Source: Candidatus Aenigmatarchaeota archaeon
Lineage (GTDB): Archaea > Aenigmatarchaeota > Aenigmatarchaeia > JACPZZ01
Direction: 5' to 3'
Length of the DNA: 27,984 nt
NCBI GenBank assembly: GCA_016177205.1
Contig: JACOVS010000046.1
Coordinates: 1 to 27,984, forward strand
A program made the translations under genes and the position numbers. Below are positions 1-8,222 of this stretch, one piece after another. Position 1 is the first letter of the stretch. Each line of letters opens with the position of its first letter. The notes beneath the pieces were generated by a model. The model saw only the letters and a program-made list of their open reading frames with translations. It was not told where the DNA came from and ran no database searches.

Positions 1-70
1 GATAAATTCGTTTTTTCCATGTCGTCCGGGCTCGAATCAGCGTCCGCATTCACACTGAGGTTTTGGTATC

Positions 71-1918
71 ATGCTCAAAATTTTCGAAGAGATAAAAAAA
101 CTTATCCCAGTGGAAAACATAGAAAATACGCTCGAATCCCCGCCCGACCCTTCGTTCGGCGATGTGGCGTCAACCGTTTGCTTTAGTCTGGCCCGCCAGT
201 TGAAAAAACCGCCGGCAAGGATAGCGGAAGAGATCGTGCAAAGGACGAAGCCGCCGAAAAATTCCGTGATAGAGCGCATCGAGGCAAAAGGCGGTTACGT
301 TAATTTTTTCTTTAATCGTGCGAGGCTCGCGCAGTTTGTGATCAGGGAGGCTGTAAAAAAAGCCTACGGAAAACCGAAACCGGGCGGCAAAAAAATGATA
401 GTCGAACACACGTCCGTGAACCCGAACAAGGCGCTCCATGTCGGCCACATAAGGAACTCCTGCCTGGGCGATTCCATAGTGCGCACGCTCAAATTCGCGG
501 GCAACCGGGTGCAGGAGGTCAGCTACATAGACGACAGCGGCTCGCAGCTGGCGGACCTGCTGGTGGGCTTCAGGTTCCTTAACATACCGATGACGACCAG
601 CATGAAGTTTGACCAGTACTGCGGCAACGAGGTCTACGTGCGCGTCAACAAGGTCTACGGGACAAAACCGGAGTTGCAGCAAAGGCGCGGCGAAATCATA
701 AAGGAGATAGAACGGGGCGGTAATGAAACGTCAAAGCTCGCGGCCGCTATAGTCGAAAAGGTGCTGCGCGCCCAGCTGGAAACGCTTTCACGCATGGGAA
801 TAGGCTTTGATTTGCTGGTGACTGAAACCGCAGTGCTTCGGTCAAAGATGTGGGAGGAAGCCTTCCAAAAACTCCGCAAGACAGGCGCTGTCTACAAAGA
901 AACGGACGGCAGGAACGCGGGCTGCTGGCTGTTGAAACTCTCGGACAGACCGGAGTTCGCAGACCTGGAAAACGCGGACAAAATCCTGTCCCGCTCCGAC
1001 GGTACGGTTTTGTACACGGGCAAGGACATAGCGTACGCAATGTGGAAACACGGGTTATTGGAGGACAAATTCAGCTACAAACTGTTCGGCTCAGGCGGAA
1101 AAACGTGGATAACGTCGGCCGGCGGCAAACCGAAAAAGGGTTTCGGCGGCGCGGACAAGAGCGTGGCAATAGTCGATGTGAGGCAGTCCTATGCGCAGGA
1201 CGTTGTTGCGGCTGCGTTGGAAATGACGGCCGGCCGGAAAATCGATTACAATCACTATGATTACGGCGTCGTTGCATTAAGCAGGAACACCGCGGAACAG
1301 CTGGGTGTGGTTGAACAGGCGGAAACTTACCATATGTCCGGGCGCAAAGGCTTGTTCGTTAACGTGGACGATGTGCTTGCAGTCCTGGAAAAAAAGGCCT
1401 ACGAGGAAACAAAAAAACGGAACGCAGACTCGGAAGAGTCGTGGCTGCGGGAAACATCACGGAAAATAGCCCGCTCGGCGCTGAGGTACGAAATGATCAA
1501 AGTCGACCGTGAGAACGTGATAACCTTTGACACAGAAGAATCGCTCCGTTTAGACGGCAACACGGCCCCTTATTTACAATACGCATACGCGCGTTCCGTA
1601 AAGATACTTGAAAAGGCCGGCCGGATTCCAAAATTAACCGCGCCAGCCACGGTAACGGACACGGAATCGGAGATAATAAAAAATCTGATGAACTTCCCCG
1701 CAACAGCGCAGAAGGCCGCAACCGGCCTGGCTCCGCAGGAAATCTGCCGTTACGCCTTTAACCTGTGCGCGCTGTTCAACAGGTTCTACCAGGACTCGCC
1801 TGTCCTGCAAGCCGAGGGAAAAACAAGGGCTTTCCGCCTGAACCTGGTGAAATCCTTTGTTGCAGTCCTGGGAAAATGCTTTGCCCTGGCGGGCATCGAC
1901 GCGCTTGACAGGATGTAA
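71..1918 (+). CDS. argS: Arginyl-tRNA synthetase (class I)
   Basis: Cytoplasmic enzyme that charges tRNA-Arg with arginine using ATP. The 615-residue protein has the ArgRS N-terminal additional domain (about residues 1-85), then the class I Rossmann core with the HIGH-type motif HVGH at residues 123-126, preceded by the family hallmark TSVNPNKALHVGH. The KMSKS-loop equivalent is MSGRKG from residue 422, the form usual in ArgRS that lack a canonical KMSKS. The C-terminal alpha-helical anticodon-binding (DALR-type) domain covers the last 130 or so residues. Length is normal for the family. The ATG at 71 is supported by a GAGG Shine-Dalgarno-like sequence at 57-60, so this gene, unlike many here, seems to have a leader. 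It converges on the FTR1 permease gene 8 bp away. A cognate tRNA-Arg(CCU) lies at 7.5 kb. Confidence 0.97.
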   Translation: MLKIFEEIKKLIPVENIENTLESPPDPSFGDVASTVCFSLARQLKKPPARIAEEIVQRTKPPKNSVIERIEAKGGYVNFFFNRARLAQFVIREAVKKAYGKPKPGGKKMIVEHTSVNPNKALHVGHIRNSCLGDSIVRTLKFAGNRVQEVSYIDDSGSQLADLLVGFRFLNIPMTTSMKFDQYCGNEVYVRVNKVYGTKPELQQRRGEIIKEIERGGNETSKLAAAIVEKVLRAQLETLSRMGIGFDLLVTETAVLRSKMWEEAFQKLRKTGAVYKETDGRNAGCWLLKLSDRPEFADLENADKILSRSDGTVLYTGKDIAYAMWKHGLLEDKFSYKLFGSGGKTWITSAGGKPKKGFGGADKSVAIVDVRQSYAQDVVAAALEMTAGRKIDYNHYDYGVVALSRNTAEQLGVVEQAETYHMSGRKGLFVNVDDVLAVLEKKAYEETKKRNADSEESWLRETSRKIARSALRYEMIKVDRENVITFDTEESLRLDGNTAPYLQYAYARSVKILEKAGRIPKLTAPATVTDTESEIIKNLMNFPATAQKAATGLAPQEICRYAFNLCALFNRFYQDSPVLQAEGKTRAFRLNLVKSFVAVLGKCFALAGIDALDRM

Positions 1919-1930
1919 CCAACCGGTTAC
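1915..1930. terminator. Inverted repeat holding both convergent stop codons
   Basis: GTAACC (1915-1920) and GGTTAC (1925-1930) are a perfect 6-bp inverted repeat around AACC. The TAA of argS lies in the left arm and the TAA of the leftward permease gene in the right arm. It may act as a shared bidirectional 3'-end structure, but no T-run follows, so the terminator role is inference. Confidence 0.3.
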
Positions 1931-2745
1931 CGTTTCACCAGCGCGGCTATGTTTTTTGCCGGATTAACCTTGTAATACACAAAACCCACGAACGCGATGT
2001 AAGACAGGTACGCCACGACTTCTAGGACGCTCGGGTTCGCGTTATAGCCGAGCAGCGATTTCATAATCGAGCCTGCGAATCCGCGCTCACTCAATATATG
2101 TTCCGTGTTCCAGGCCTCCTGCACAAGGACGCTTATCACCCCGGCCTCCTGGAACTCGTGCACGAAGCTGGCGAACAGGCCGGCGGAAAACAGGAGAAGC
2201 ATTATGCCGGTGACAAAGAAGAATATTTTCAGGTTTAATTTTCCCGAGGTCACAAAAAACAGGTAGCCCACGGCCACCGCAGACGTCATTCCCAGCAAGC
2301 CGCCAAAAAGGCTGAGCCCGCCCGAAAAGCTTACCGCTGCCAGAAACAATACGGTCTCAACGCCCTCGCGGAAAACCGCGACGAATGCCAGCAGCAGCAA
2401 ACCGATTTCCTGCCTTTTGTCCAGTGCTACATCAACATCCTTTTTTATCCTGTGCGACGTGTTGGAGTGCTTCATCGCCCATATGAGCAGCGAGGATATC
2501 AGCAAGGAAGCGACCAGCATTGTGGAACCTTCGAAGATCGCTTCCGTGACCCCTTCAAGGCCGCCGGCAAATCTTGAAAAAAGCAGCGCAACCGCGAGGC
2601 TCGCCGCTATGCCGTAGGTTACGCCCTGGAAAACGACCTTGGAATACCTGCCGCGGCCGGTTTTTATCAGGTAACTCAGGATAATCACAACAACCAGCGA
2701 GGCCTCCAGCGATTCGCGAAAGGTGACGAGAAGTGTGGGCAGCAC
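1927..2745 (-). CDS. FTR1/EfeU-family high-affinity iron permease
   Basis: Polytopic membrane protein of 272 residues with about seven hydrophobic segments. It carries the two REXXE iron-translocation motifs that define the FTR1 family: RESLE at residues 10-14 in the first helix and REGVE at 126-130 in the fourth. Known members import iron in the plasma membrane, with a multicopper oxidase in fungi or EfeO/EfeB in bacteria; no such partner is visible here. The start is a GTG at 2745; a TATA-like TATTTAA lies about 26 nt upstream on the same strand, which fits a leaderless GTG start. An ATG at 2752 is in another frame. The gene is divergent from the MgtC-like gene. The family assignment is strong; the metal specificity is inferred from the family. 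Confidence 0.9.
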   Translation of the reverse strand: MLPTLLVTFRESLEASLVVVIILSYLIKTGRGRYSKVVFQGVTYGIAASLAVALLFSRFAGGLEGVTEAIFEGSTMLVASLLISSLLIWAMKHSNTSHRIKKDVDVALDKRQEIGLLLLAFVAVFREGVETVLFLAAVSFSGGLSLFGGLLGMTSAVAVGYLFFVTSGKLNLKIFFFVTGIMLLLFSAGLFASFVHEFQEAGVISVLVQEAWNTEHILSERGFAGSIMKSLLGYNANPSVLEVVAYLSYIAFVGFVYYKVNPAKNIAALVKR

Positions 2746-2767
2746 AGATCATAAAACCATTCCGGAG

Positions 2768-2774
2768 TTAAATA
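2768..2774 (-). promoter_or_regulatory. TATA box for FTR1 permease gene
   Basis: TATTTAA on the minus strand is centred about 26 nt before the GTG at 2745, the spacing of an archaeal TATA box to a transcription start at the start codon. It lies 24 bp from the opposite-strand TATA box of the MgtC-like gene. Confidence 0.5.
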
Positions 2775-2791
2775 CCCGGGCGGTTGCGAAG

Positions 2792-2799
2792 TTATATAA
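2792..2799 (+). promoter_or_regulatory. TATA box for MgtC-like gene
   Basis: TTATATAA is centred 24-25 nt before the ATG at 2820. This places the transcription start at that ATG and argues against the in-frame TTG at 2784, which lies upstream of the TATA box. Confidence 0.6.
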
Positions 2800-2819
2800 A
2801 ACGCATTACAAAAAAAATT

Positions 2820-3245
2820 ATGGTTCTGGACCAGGCCGTGTTGGTGAAGATAATCCTGTCAACCGTGCTGGGCATTCTGGTAGGGCTGGAACGAAGTTTG
2901 AGCAAAAACCCTGCCGGGACAAGAACGCAGGCGCTGGTTTCGCTGGGCGCGTGTTTGTTCACCATAATAGGCCTGAGCTCAGGAGACCCCGCGGACTTTT
3001 CGCGCGTAATTCCGGGAATAATTACGGGCATAGGTTTTATCGGCGGCGGGATAATCTACCAGTCAAAGCGCGGCGAGAAACACGGCCTTACAACAGCGGC
3101 CGGTGTCTGGAGCGTCGCTGCCATAGGAATACTGGTCGGCATGGGAAGTTATGACATCGCAGTCGCCGGGACGGCCGTAATACTTTTCATACTAAGGCCG
3201 CTGAAGTTTTTGGAAAGAAAGCTTGGCATCGACACGGCAAAATAA
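2820..3245 (+). CDS. MgtC/SapB-family membrane protein
   Basis: Small integral membrane protein of 141 residues with about four hydrophobic helices. It shows the MgtC N-terminal domain signatures: a GLERSL segment after the first helix, TRTQALVSLGACLF in the second, and GIGFIGGGIIYQ in the third. Bacterial MgtC proteins act in magnesium limitation and modulate the F-type ATP synthase; the role of archaeal members is not established. The soluble C-terminal domain of longer MgtC proteins is absent, as in many short homologues. I chose the ATG at 2820 over an in-frame TTG at 2784 because a strong TATA box (2792-2799) lies between them and about 25 nt before the ATG. It is divergent from the FTR1 permease, so the two may belong to one metal-homeostasis locus (inference). 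It converges on the next gene. Confidence 0.85.
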   Translation: MVLDQAVLVKIILSTVLGILVGLERSLSKNPAGTRTQALVSLGACLFTIIGLSSGDPADFSRVIPGIITGIGFIGGGIIYQSKRGEKHGLTTAAGVWSVAAIGILVGMGSYDIAVAGTAVILFILRPLKFLERKLGIDTAK

Positions 3246-3258
3246 CAACTTTGTAAAA

Positions 3259-3606
3259 TTATCGTTCGGTCGCTTTTGAAACCATCCATGTGAATGTCAC
3301 CGCTATTATCGTAACAATGACCGCGGCAACCATCAGGTAGGGCCATCCCCCCTCCTTGGGTATGTAACTGGTTATCATGGCCTTTATCGCATCGTTCCAG
3401 AACAAAGCTGCGGTCAGCGAGAAGGCCGTGGTCATGAATGTAAGCATCTGTTTTTTCGCTTCGCCCGCAGGACCCTTGATCAGCCTGTCAACCGGTATAT
3501 TCCTTAATTTTTCTATGATCGCGTTTTGCGGGATCGGGTTGGTCAGGCGCCTGCGTATCTTTCCGGTTATGCTGTCCTTGTAAACAAAGTATGATTTCTT
3601 GGCCAT
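3259..3606 (-). CDS. Small two-TM protein, possibly DUF5654-like
   Basis: A 115-residue protein with a basic N-terminal half (residues 1-50, no clear domain) and two hydrophobic segments, about 55-75 and 89-109. The segment FMTTAFSLTAALFWNDAIKA resembles short archaeal proteins of the DUF5654 type, in which an FxTTAxxLxAALxWNxAIK pattern recurs; this is from memory and was not searched. Function is unknown. The start is an ATG at 3606, with a TATA-like GGTATTAATC about 33 nt upstream on the minus strand. It converges with the MgtC-like gene with 13 bp between stop codons. It lies downstream of the giant surface-protein gene's 3' end region on the same strand, but has its own promoter. Confidence 0.7.
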   Translation of the reverse strand: MAKKSYFVYKDSITGKIRRRLTNPIPQNAIIEKLRNIPVDRLIKGPAGEAKKQMLTFMTTAFSLTAALFWNDAIKAMITSYIPKEGGWPYLMVAAVIVTIIAVTFTWMVSKATER

Positions 3607-3648
3607 GCTTACCGTTAGAGATTGTGCCCGCCCAGATTAATACCTTTG

Positions 3649-6600
3649 TCACGCCAAGGCTTTGTAGCCTTCCGCCTGCCTGCCAGAAAGTTTTTCAACA
3701 AATTCTTTTACCCTGTCGATAACGTCCCGCACAGCGTCTTCTATCCTTTTTAGCCTCTGCTTGGCCATGCCCAATTTCCCGGCCCGGTCAGGCACGGTAT
3801 AACCTTTGGACGGCGAATAGCCCGGTTCAGGCATTAGCATGTAGGCCAGCAGCCCGGCAAAAATCACAACCGCCACAGCGCCGGCAACAAACAGCACGTT
3901 TTCAAGCCTTTTGCCGCCCTGTTGAGCTTCCACGGTTTTTATCAGCGCCTCAGCCGCATCCATCAGGAGCTTGGCCTCTATAGCAAGCTCGTTGGCTTTT
4001 ATGTAATCGCCTTTTGACAGGTAATCCGACGCCTGCGAAAGCAGCGAGGCCGCGAGTTTTATCTTTTCCCCGGCAACCCCGAGTTCCGTGCTGTTTATGG
4101 CCGGGAATGCTGTAGTGTTAAGGCGCGCCTGAAGCGCCCCGAGGATATCGGTATAGTTCAGTACAGTCTGGTTTATTTCGGACTTCGTTTTTTCCGTTGG
4201 GACAACGACAAGGTGGAAATACTCAACAGCTATTTCCGTGTCCGCGACCACGGAATATTTCGCAGTGTAATTCCTGACAATTGCATTGGCCGGTATGATG
4301 AAATTCACGTTGAAGTCCGCGGTCTGGCCAGCGCTTATCAGGATCCTGGGCGGCGTTATGTTGAACCACGCACCTTCAACGTCTTTTATGGCCAGCGACA
4401 CGTTTGCGTCGAACAGACCGGTATTTCTTACCGTGACCAGCGTCGTGTTGGAGCTTCCCTGAAGCGCGTAAACCGATTTCGTATACGCCTGCAAGGTTGC
4501 GTTGTGGCCTGCCACGGCAAACGTTTTCGTTGCCGCCGCCGAAGTGTAGCCGTCCTTTGTCGCAGTCGCGGATATCTTGAAAGTCCCGATGGTGTCAGTC
4601 GAAAAAGAGCCGGAGCATTTTCCGGTTGTTGTGGAGCAGGACGAATCAGCGGCCTTCGCGCCGTTCGGGTCTGTTATGTTAAACTTGACCGTCGAACCGT
4701 CCACGTTTGACCCGCCGCTAGTTACGGTGAAATTGAAATTTACAGGGCTCGCCTTGAAATATGCCGTCTTGTCCGTGGCTATCGCCAGCGCAAGCGCGGT
4801 AGAAGCCCCGCCCGACCCGCTCGTGCCGCCCGTGCTTCCGGACGATATGGTCGTCCCTTTGTATGCGTAGATCAGTGTGTCGTTTAATATCCAAACCCCG
4901 GAAGGCCCCGAGCCTGTTATCGTGGCAGTGCATGTCGAGTTTGCGTTTATCGTGACCTTCCACGTCGCTGAGGTGTTTGTGTAACTCCTGAACCCGGAGA
5001 TGTTGCCCACCGGATAAATTCCGGAATAGCCGCTCGCCATTGCGCACGATCCTGAAAGGCCCAATTCAAGCGTAACATTGAACAGCGCGCCGCCGCCGAC
5101 GTTTGTAACATTGACAAACACGTCCCTGTTTCCCGTGTTGAAGAATTCATCCGCATCGTGCGTGCCGTTGTACGCATCAATGAACAGTGCGCTGCTGTTA
5201 ACGTAAAGATAATTAAATTTCGCGGTTCCGCCGTTCCTGAAGCTTGGTCCATCAATAACCGTTGCGTAAACAGAGTAGTTTCCGCCCGCTATCGTTGACG
5301 GTATGGAAATATTCAGCACGTAGCTGTTGTCGACGGCACGCAAAACGCTCGCCACAGAAACGTTGGTGAAGTTCTGCGTGTGGTTGGAACCCTCGTACGG
5401 AAAATCGCTTTGGAGCCACAGTGTGAAGTTGGTGCCGTTCAGCGTGCTCACAAAAGTCCCGTTCTGGTACGTTACGTTAACAGTGACGTTGACGAACACA
5501 GGATCCGTGCTTGCAAGTTTGGTGTAGTTCTCGGTTTTATTTATCGGGTTGATCCACACACCCTTGTCCGTCTGGTTCTCCACGTTGCTGACTATTATGT
5601 TGAGTTTGTTCGTTAGGTTTAGCGTAATGTTTATCAGGAACTCCGAATACGGGTGCGCGTTGCTCGCGTTTAGTTTTATCCAGCCGTAATAAAGCGATTC
5701 GCCGGCTGAAATTGTTTGCGTCGTTATGTTTAATCTTATCCTGAGCAGCGTGGAATTTTTCGCCGTGACCGGGCTTTCGAAAGAATAGTTGTAGCTCACA
5801 GAGTTCGCGGCTGAATCGTTAAGCCATGTCGTGTTCGTATGGTTCAGCGACAGAGAATAGCTTCCCGTATTATTTATCGTCAGCAGGTAATCCAGCGTCT
5901 TGTTCGAGCCCATGTTGTCTGTTACGTAGACCAGTATCTTCGCAAGCGTATTGTTTACCGCCAGCATTGGTGTTGTGACGTTGACGCCGAACGGGATGAT
6001 CAGGTAATGGCCGGTGTCCGCGCGAAGCGTTATTGTGCCGTTGTAAATCCCGTCCGTCGAAAGCTGCGGCGCGCTCACATTGAAATCTATTGTCGTATTG
6101 TCCTGCGTGGAGTTTATGACAAGCTGCCTTGTGTAGTTTCCAAAAGAGCTTGTCAGCCAGCTGTTGTCGGTGTTGATTTTTATCGTCAGGTTGTAATAGA
6201 CAAGAGGGTCGCCCTTAACAGAAACGAACCAGCTTTTGTTGAATTCGTTTATCGTAACCGCGGAGCGCGAGAATATCCTGTTGAAACCAAGGCCCGTCAC
6301 GTTAAACATATCCGTTCTTTTGCTCTGGTTCGCCACGGAAAGCCGCGACGAGTTGTATATGGTCAGGTTAAAGTCCGCTGATATATTGTTCCATTCTATT
6401 AGCGCGTCAATCGAAACATAGTGCCCGGGTACAGGTATTGTTATGTTTGTCGAATTTTGCAGGTTTACGTAGCGTTCAAACCGTGAAATGGTTTCCGTTT
6501 CCGTAACCGTCGTGTAGTTTATCCTGTTGGTGTTGTTCAGCGTGAAGGTGATTCTCGTCGCTGTTGCGGCGTCTGGCGTTGCGTTGACCGCGAAATGCAG

Positions 6601-7410
6601 GAATGCGGGGTTTGAAACTATCGAGGAAAACTCGACTATGCCGTTGTATGGTATGTACTGCGACACATTGGTTATGTTGTAAAAAATCCTCAATTCGTAA
6701 ATTGTGTCGTAATTTTGTGAATAGTAGAACAGCGTGCGGTTGGCCGAGGAGTTTGTGTTGTTAAACACCAGCAGGGCGGACTTGTTGTCAAACAGGAGCA
6801 AATCCAGCCGGCTGTCGTTGACGTTTACGTAAATCCCGGTCGTGTTGGTCACGTTTACGTAAAAAACGTCTACACTGTTCAGAGTGCTTATGTTGCCGAA
6901 AAAGTTCTTGGAGCGGGAGAACGTTTCATTCGGTATTATAGGGATATCAAGCCTGACCGTAAGGTTGTTGATGTTTACCGCAGGAACCGTGTTGTTCGCA
7001 ATTGTTATGTTTCCGGTGTAGCGCCCCGGCCTCATAAGGGACACATTGAACCTGATGGTAAAGGTCGCATTGCTGTTGTTAGTCACGTTTATGTGGTTGG
7101 CCGTGGGGGTGTTGTTCACCACTATCATGTCTGCGAAATCGCCGGCCGACGTCCGTATCATTGAGTTGTTTGTTACGTTAAGAAGTATCCAAGCCACCCC
7201 CGGGTTTGCCAGGTTCAGGTACCCGACAGTCACGTTGAACGCGTAAGGGTCAACCCAGTCAAATTGCGTCCAGTTGGCGTAAAATGCCTCTGTTGTTACG
7301 TTAAACTCCAGCACCGAAGAGCTCCAGACATAACCGCCGGCATACAGAACCATGCCAACGAGGGACACAATAAACACTAAATAAGGCAGGAGCCTTCCCA
7401 TTAAATTCAC
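3649..7410 (-). CDS. Giant sequon-rich surface glycoprotein with C-terminal anchor
   Basis: A 1253-residue exported protein. Residues about 8-28 form a signal peptide or N-terminal anchor. The ectodomain is a long run of beta-sandwich repeats with no recognisable enzyme motif. It is very rich in Asn, Thr and Ser, with dozens of N-X-S/T sequons that suit archaeal N-glycosylation. A Gly/Ser linker (GSTGGTSGSGG) separates the main ectodomain from a later Ig-like and NEW3-like domain (about residues 985-1090). An alpha-helical segment follows, then a TM helix at about 1171-1192 and a 60-residue basic, coiled-coil-prone cytoplasmic tail. This layout suits an S-layer or cell-wall component or an adhesin. 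The start is GTG 7410, about 30 nt after a TATATATA box; ATG 7401 is the alternative. Specific function is unknown. Confidence 0.9.
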   Translation of the reverse strand: MNLMGRLLPYLVFIVSLVGMVLYAGGYVWSSSVLEFNVTTEAFYANWTQFDWVDPYAFNVTVGYLNLANPGVAWILLNVTNNSMIRTSAGDFADMIVVNNTPTANHINVTNNSNATFTIRFNVSLMRPGRYTGNITIANNTVPAVNINNLTVRLDIPIIPNETFSRSKNFFGNISTLNSVDVFYVNVTNTTGIYVNVNDSRLDLLLFDNKSALLVFNNTNSSANRTLFYYSQNYDTIYELRIFYNITNVSQYIPYNGIVEFSSIVSNPAFLHFAVNATPDAATATRITFTLNNTNRINYTTVTETETISRFERYVNLQNSTNITIPVPGHYVSIDALIEWNNISADFNLTIYNSSRLSVANQSKRTDMFNVTGLGFNRIFSRSAVTINEFNKSWFVSVKGDPLVYYNLTIKINTDNSWLTSSFGNYTRQLVINSTQDNTTIDFNVSAPQLSTDGIYNGTITLRADTGHYLIIPFGVNVTTPMLAVNNTLAKILVYVTDNMGSNKTLDYLLTINNTGSYSLSLNHTNTTWLNDSAANSVSYNYSFESPVTAKNSTLLRIRLNITTQTISAGESLYYGWIKLNASNAHPYSEFLINITLNLTNKLNIIVSNVENQTDKGVWINPINKTENYTKLASTDPVFVNVTVNVTYQNGTFVSTLNGTNFTLWLQSDFPYEGSNHTQNFTNVSVASVLRAVDNSYVLNISIPSTIAGGNYSVYATVIDGPSFRNGGTAKFNYLYVNSSALFIDAYNGTHDADEFFNTGNRDVFVNVTNVGGGALFNVTLELGLSGSCAMASGYSGIYPVGNISGFRSYTNTSATWKVTINANSTCTATITGSGPSGVWILNDTLIYAYKGTTISSGSTGGTSGSGGASTALALAIATDKTAYFKASPVNFNFTVTSGGSNVDGSTVKFNITDPNGAKAADSSCSTTTGKCSGSFSTDTIGTFKISATATKDGYTSAAATKTFAVAGHNATLQAYTKSVYALQGSSNTTLVTVRNTGLFDANVSLAIKDVEGAWFNITPPRILISAGQTADFNVNFIIPANAIVRNYTAKYSVVADTEIAVEYFHLVVVPTEKTKSEINQTVLNYTDILGALQARLNTTAFPAINSTELGVAGEKIKLAASLLSQASDYLSKGDYIKANELAIEAKLLMDAAEALIKTVEAQQGGKRLENVLFVAGAVAVVIFAGLLAYMLMPEPGYSPSKGYTVPDRAGKLGMAKQRLKRIEDAVRDVIDRVKEFVEKLSGRQAEGYKALA

Positions 7411-7433
7411 TGAATTAAGATTTGCCGTTTTTG

Positions 7434-7446
7434 CGATATATATAAT
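7434..7446 (-). promoter_or_regulatory. TATA box of giant surface-protein gene
   Basis: The minus strand reads TATTATATATATC about 30 nt before the GTG at 7410. It is the most extended TATA element in the window and suggests strong expression. Confidence 0.55.
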
Positions 7447-7473
7447 ACAGTAGGCGGCGCTGTTCGTTTTAGG

Positions 7474-7616
7474 CGGATCCGGCGGGATTTGAACCCGCGA
7501 CCTTCAACTTTCTCCACCCATTTGCTCAAGCTTTTTTGGTTGAGTTTTTTGATCGACCTTTTTAGAAAAAAGGTCGTTAGGAGGCTGCTGCTCTGTCCAG
7601 GCTGAGCTACGGACCC
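7474..7616 (-). tRNA. tRNA-Arg(CCU) with a 68-nt intron
   Basis: Exon 1 is 7578-7616 and exon 2 is 7474-7509; the intron is 7510-7577. The acceptor stem GGGTCCG/CGGATCC, D stem GCTC/GAGC, and T arm GCGGG-TTCAAAT-CCCGC are intact, and the discriminator is G. The spliced anticodon loop is CTCCTAA, giving anticodon CCU (Arg). The intron sits at the canonical 37/38 site with a clear bulge-helix-bulge: CTCC in exon 1 pairs with GGAG at the intron 3' end, flanked by 3-nt bulges TA^A and AA^A. The anticodon stem is imperfect (GCAGC with GTTGA: a G·U pair and a terminal G27·A43 mismatch). Inside the intron, CGACCTTTTT and AAAAAGGTCG form a perfect 10-bp hairpin. CCA is not encoded. Confidence 0.9.
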
Positions 7617-7661
7617 ACTCTATCTAACTGAAACAAACGCATACTTAAAAATTAGAACAGC

Positions 7662-8186
7662 TCAGCAGGAAAACCCCTTTGTTTGCAAAATATCGTCCGG
7701 CGCGCTGGTGCAGAAGGTTTTGTTGTCCTTTATGTAATAATAGGCCAGGGAGTCGTCCTCCAGAACATACCTTCGCAGGCAGCATATGTTAACTGCAAGG
7801 CTTTCCGAAAGGCCTTTTAACCCTTCAACCTCCCGCTGAAGAACTTCAACTCGGTTGGCGTAAGTTGTTAGGTTTCTTTCGTAGATATAAGTTTCGCTCG
7901 CGAGCTTTGAATTTTCAATCCGTTTTATCTCCAGGTCATTCCTGCACGAATTGAAAAGGTCTGACGTGGAGTTAAGGGTAACAGAGCATTCCGTGGCCTG
8001 CTTCTCAAGATTTTCAACAAGGATCTTTGAGTTGGTCGCATTCGCCGCCGCTTCCTGCAGCCTAACCAGGGAGGTCGTGAAGCCTGTGACACCGTTGCCT
8101 ACCAGAACTATAAGAAGAAGCAAAAAAGCCACGATGAGGGCCCGCGAAACAGGTATGAACTGCTTTTTTCCGAGGTCGTCTAGCAT
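7662..8186 (-). CDS. Membrane-anchored coiled-coil protein, unknown function
   Basis: A 174-residue protein with a short cytoplasmic N-terminus, one TM helix at about residues 17-38, and an exterior segment predicted to be a long coiled coil (about 38-128, heptad-like with Leu, Val, Ile) that includes two N-X-S/T sequons. The C-terminal 45 residues hold four of its six Cys, including an adjacent CC pair, which could form disulfides outside the cell. I recognise no family. The TATA-like TTTATTAAAG lies about 27 nt before the ATG at 8186, so the mRNA is probably leaderless. It sits 36 bp downstream of the PilT-type ATPase gene on the same strand but has its own promoter. The topology resembles a cell-envelope tether or sensor; this is inference. 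Confidence 0.75.
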   Translation of the reverse strand: MLDDLGKKQFIPVSRALIVAFLLLLIVLVGNGVTGFTTSLVRLQEAAANATNSKILVENLEKQATECSVTLNSTSDLFNSCRNDLEIKRIENSKLASETYIYERNLTTYANRVEVLQREVEGLKGLSESLAVNICCLRRYVLEDDSLAYYYIKDNKTFCTSAPDDILQTKGFSC

Positions 8187-8208
8187 TATATTATATTTGC
8201 CCGGGAAA

Positions 8209-8217
8209 CTTTAATAA
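8209..8217 (-). promoter_or_regulatory. TATA box for coiled-coil membrane protein
   Basis: TTATTAAAG on the minus strand is centred about 27 nt before the ATG at 8186, which fits a leaderless transcript. Confidence 0.45.
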
Positions 8218-8222
8218 ACGGT

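Noticed and set aside
1..20. Possible start of a leftward gene (ATG at 20, six codons to the window edge)
   Set aside because: No Shine-Dalgarno or TATA support and too short to judge. The plus strand could also hold the end of an upstream gene (TGA at 56-58).
850..1260. Long open frame inside argS in another frame
   Set aside because: It lies wholly inside a well-supported gene, has no start signals and is an Arg/Gly-rich shadow product.
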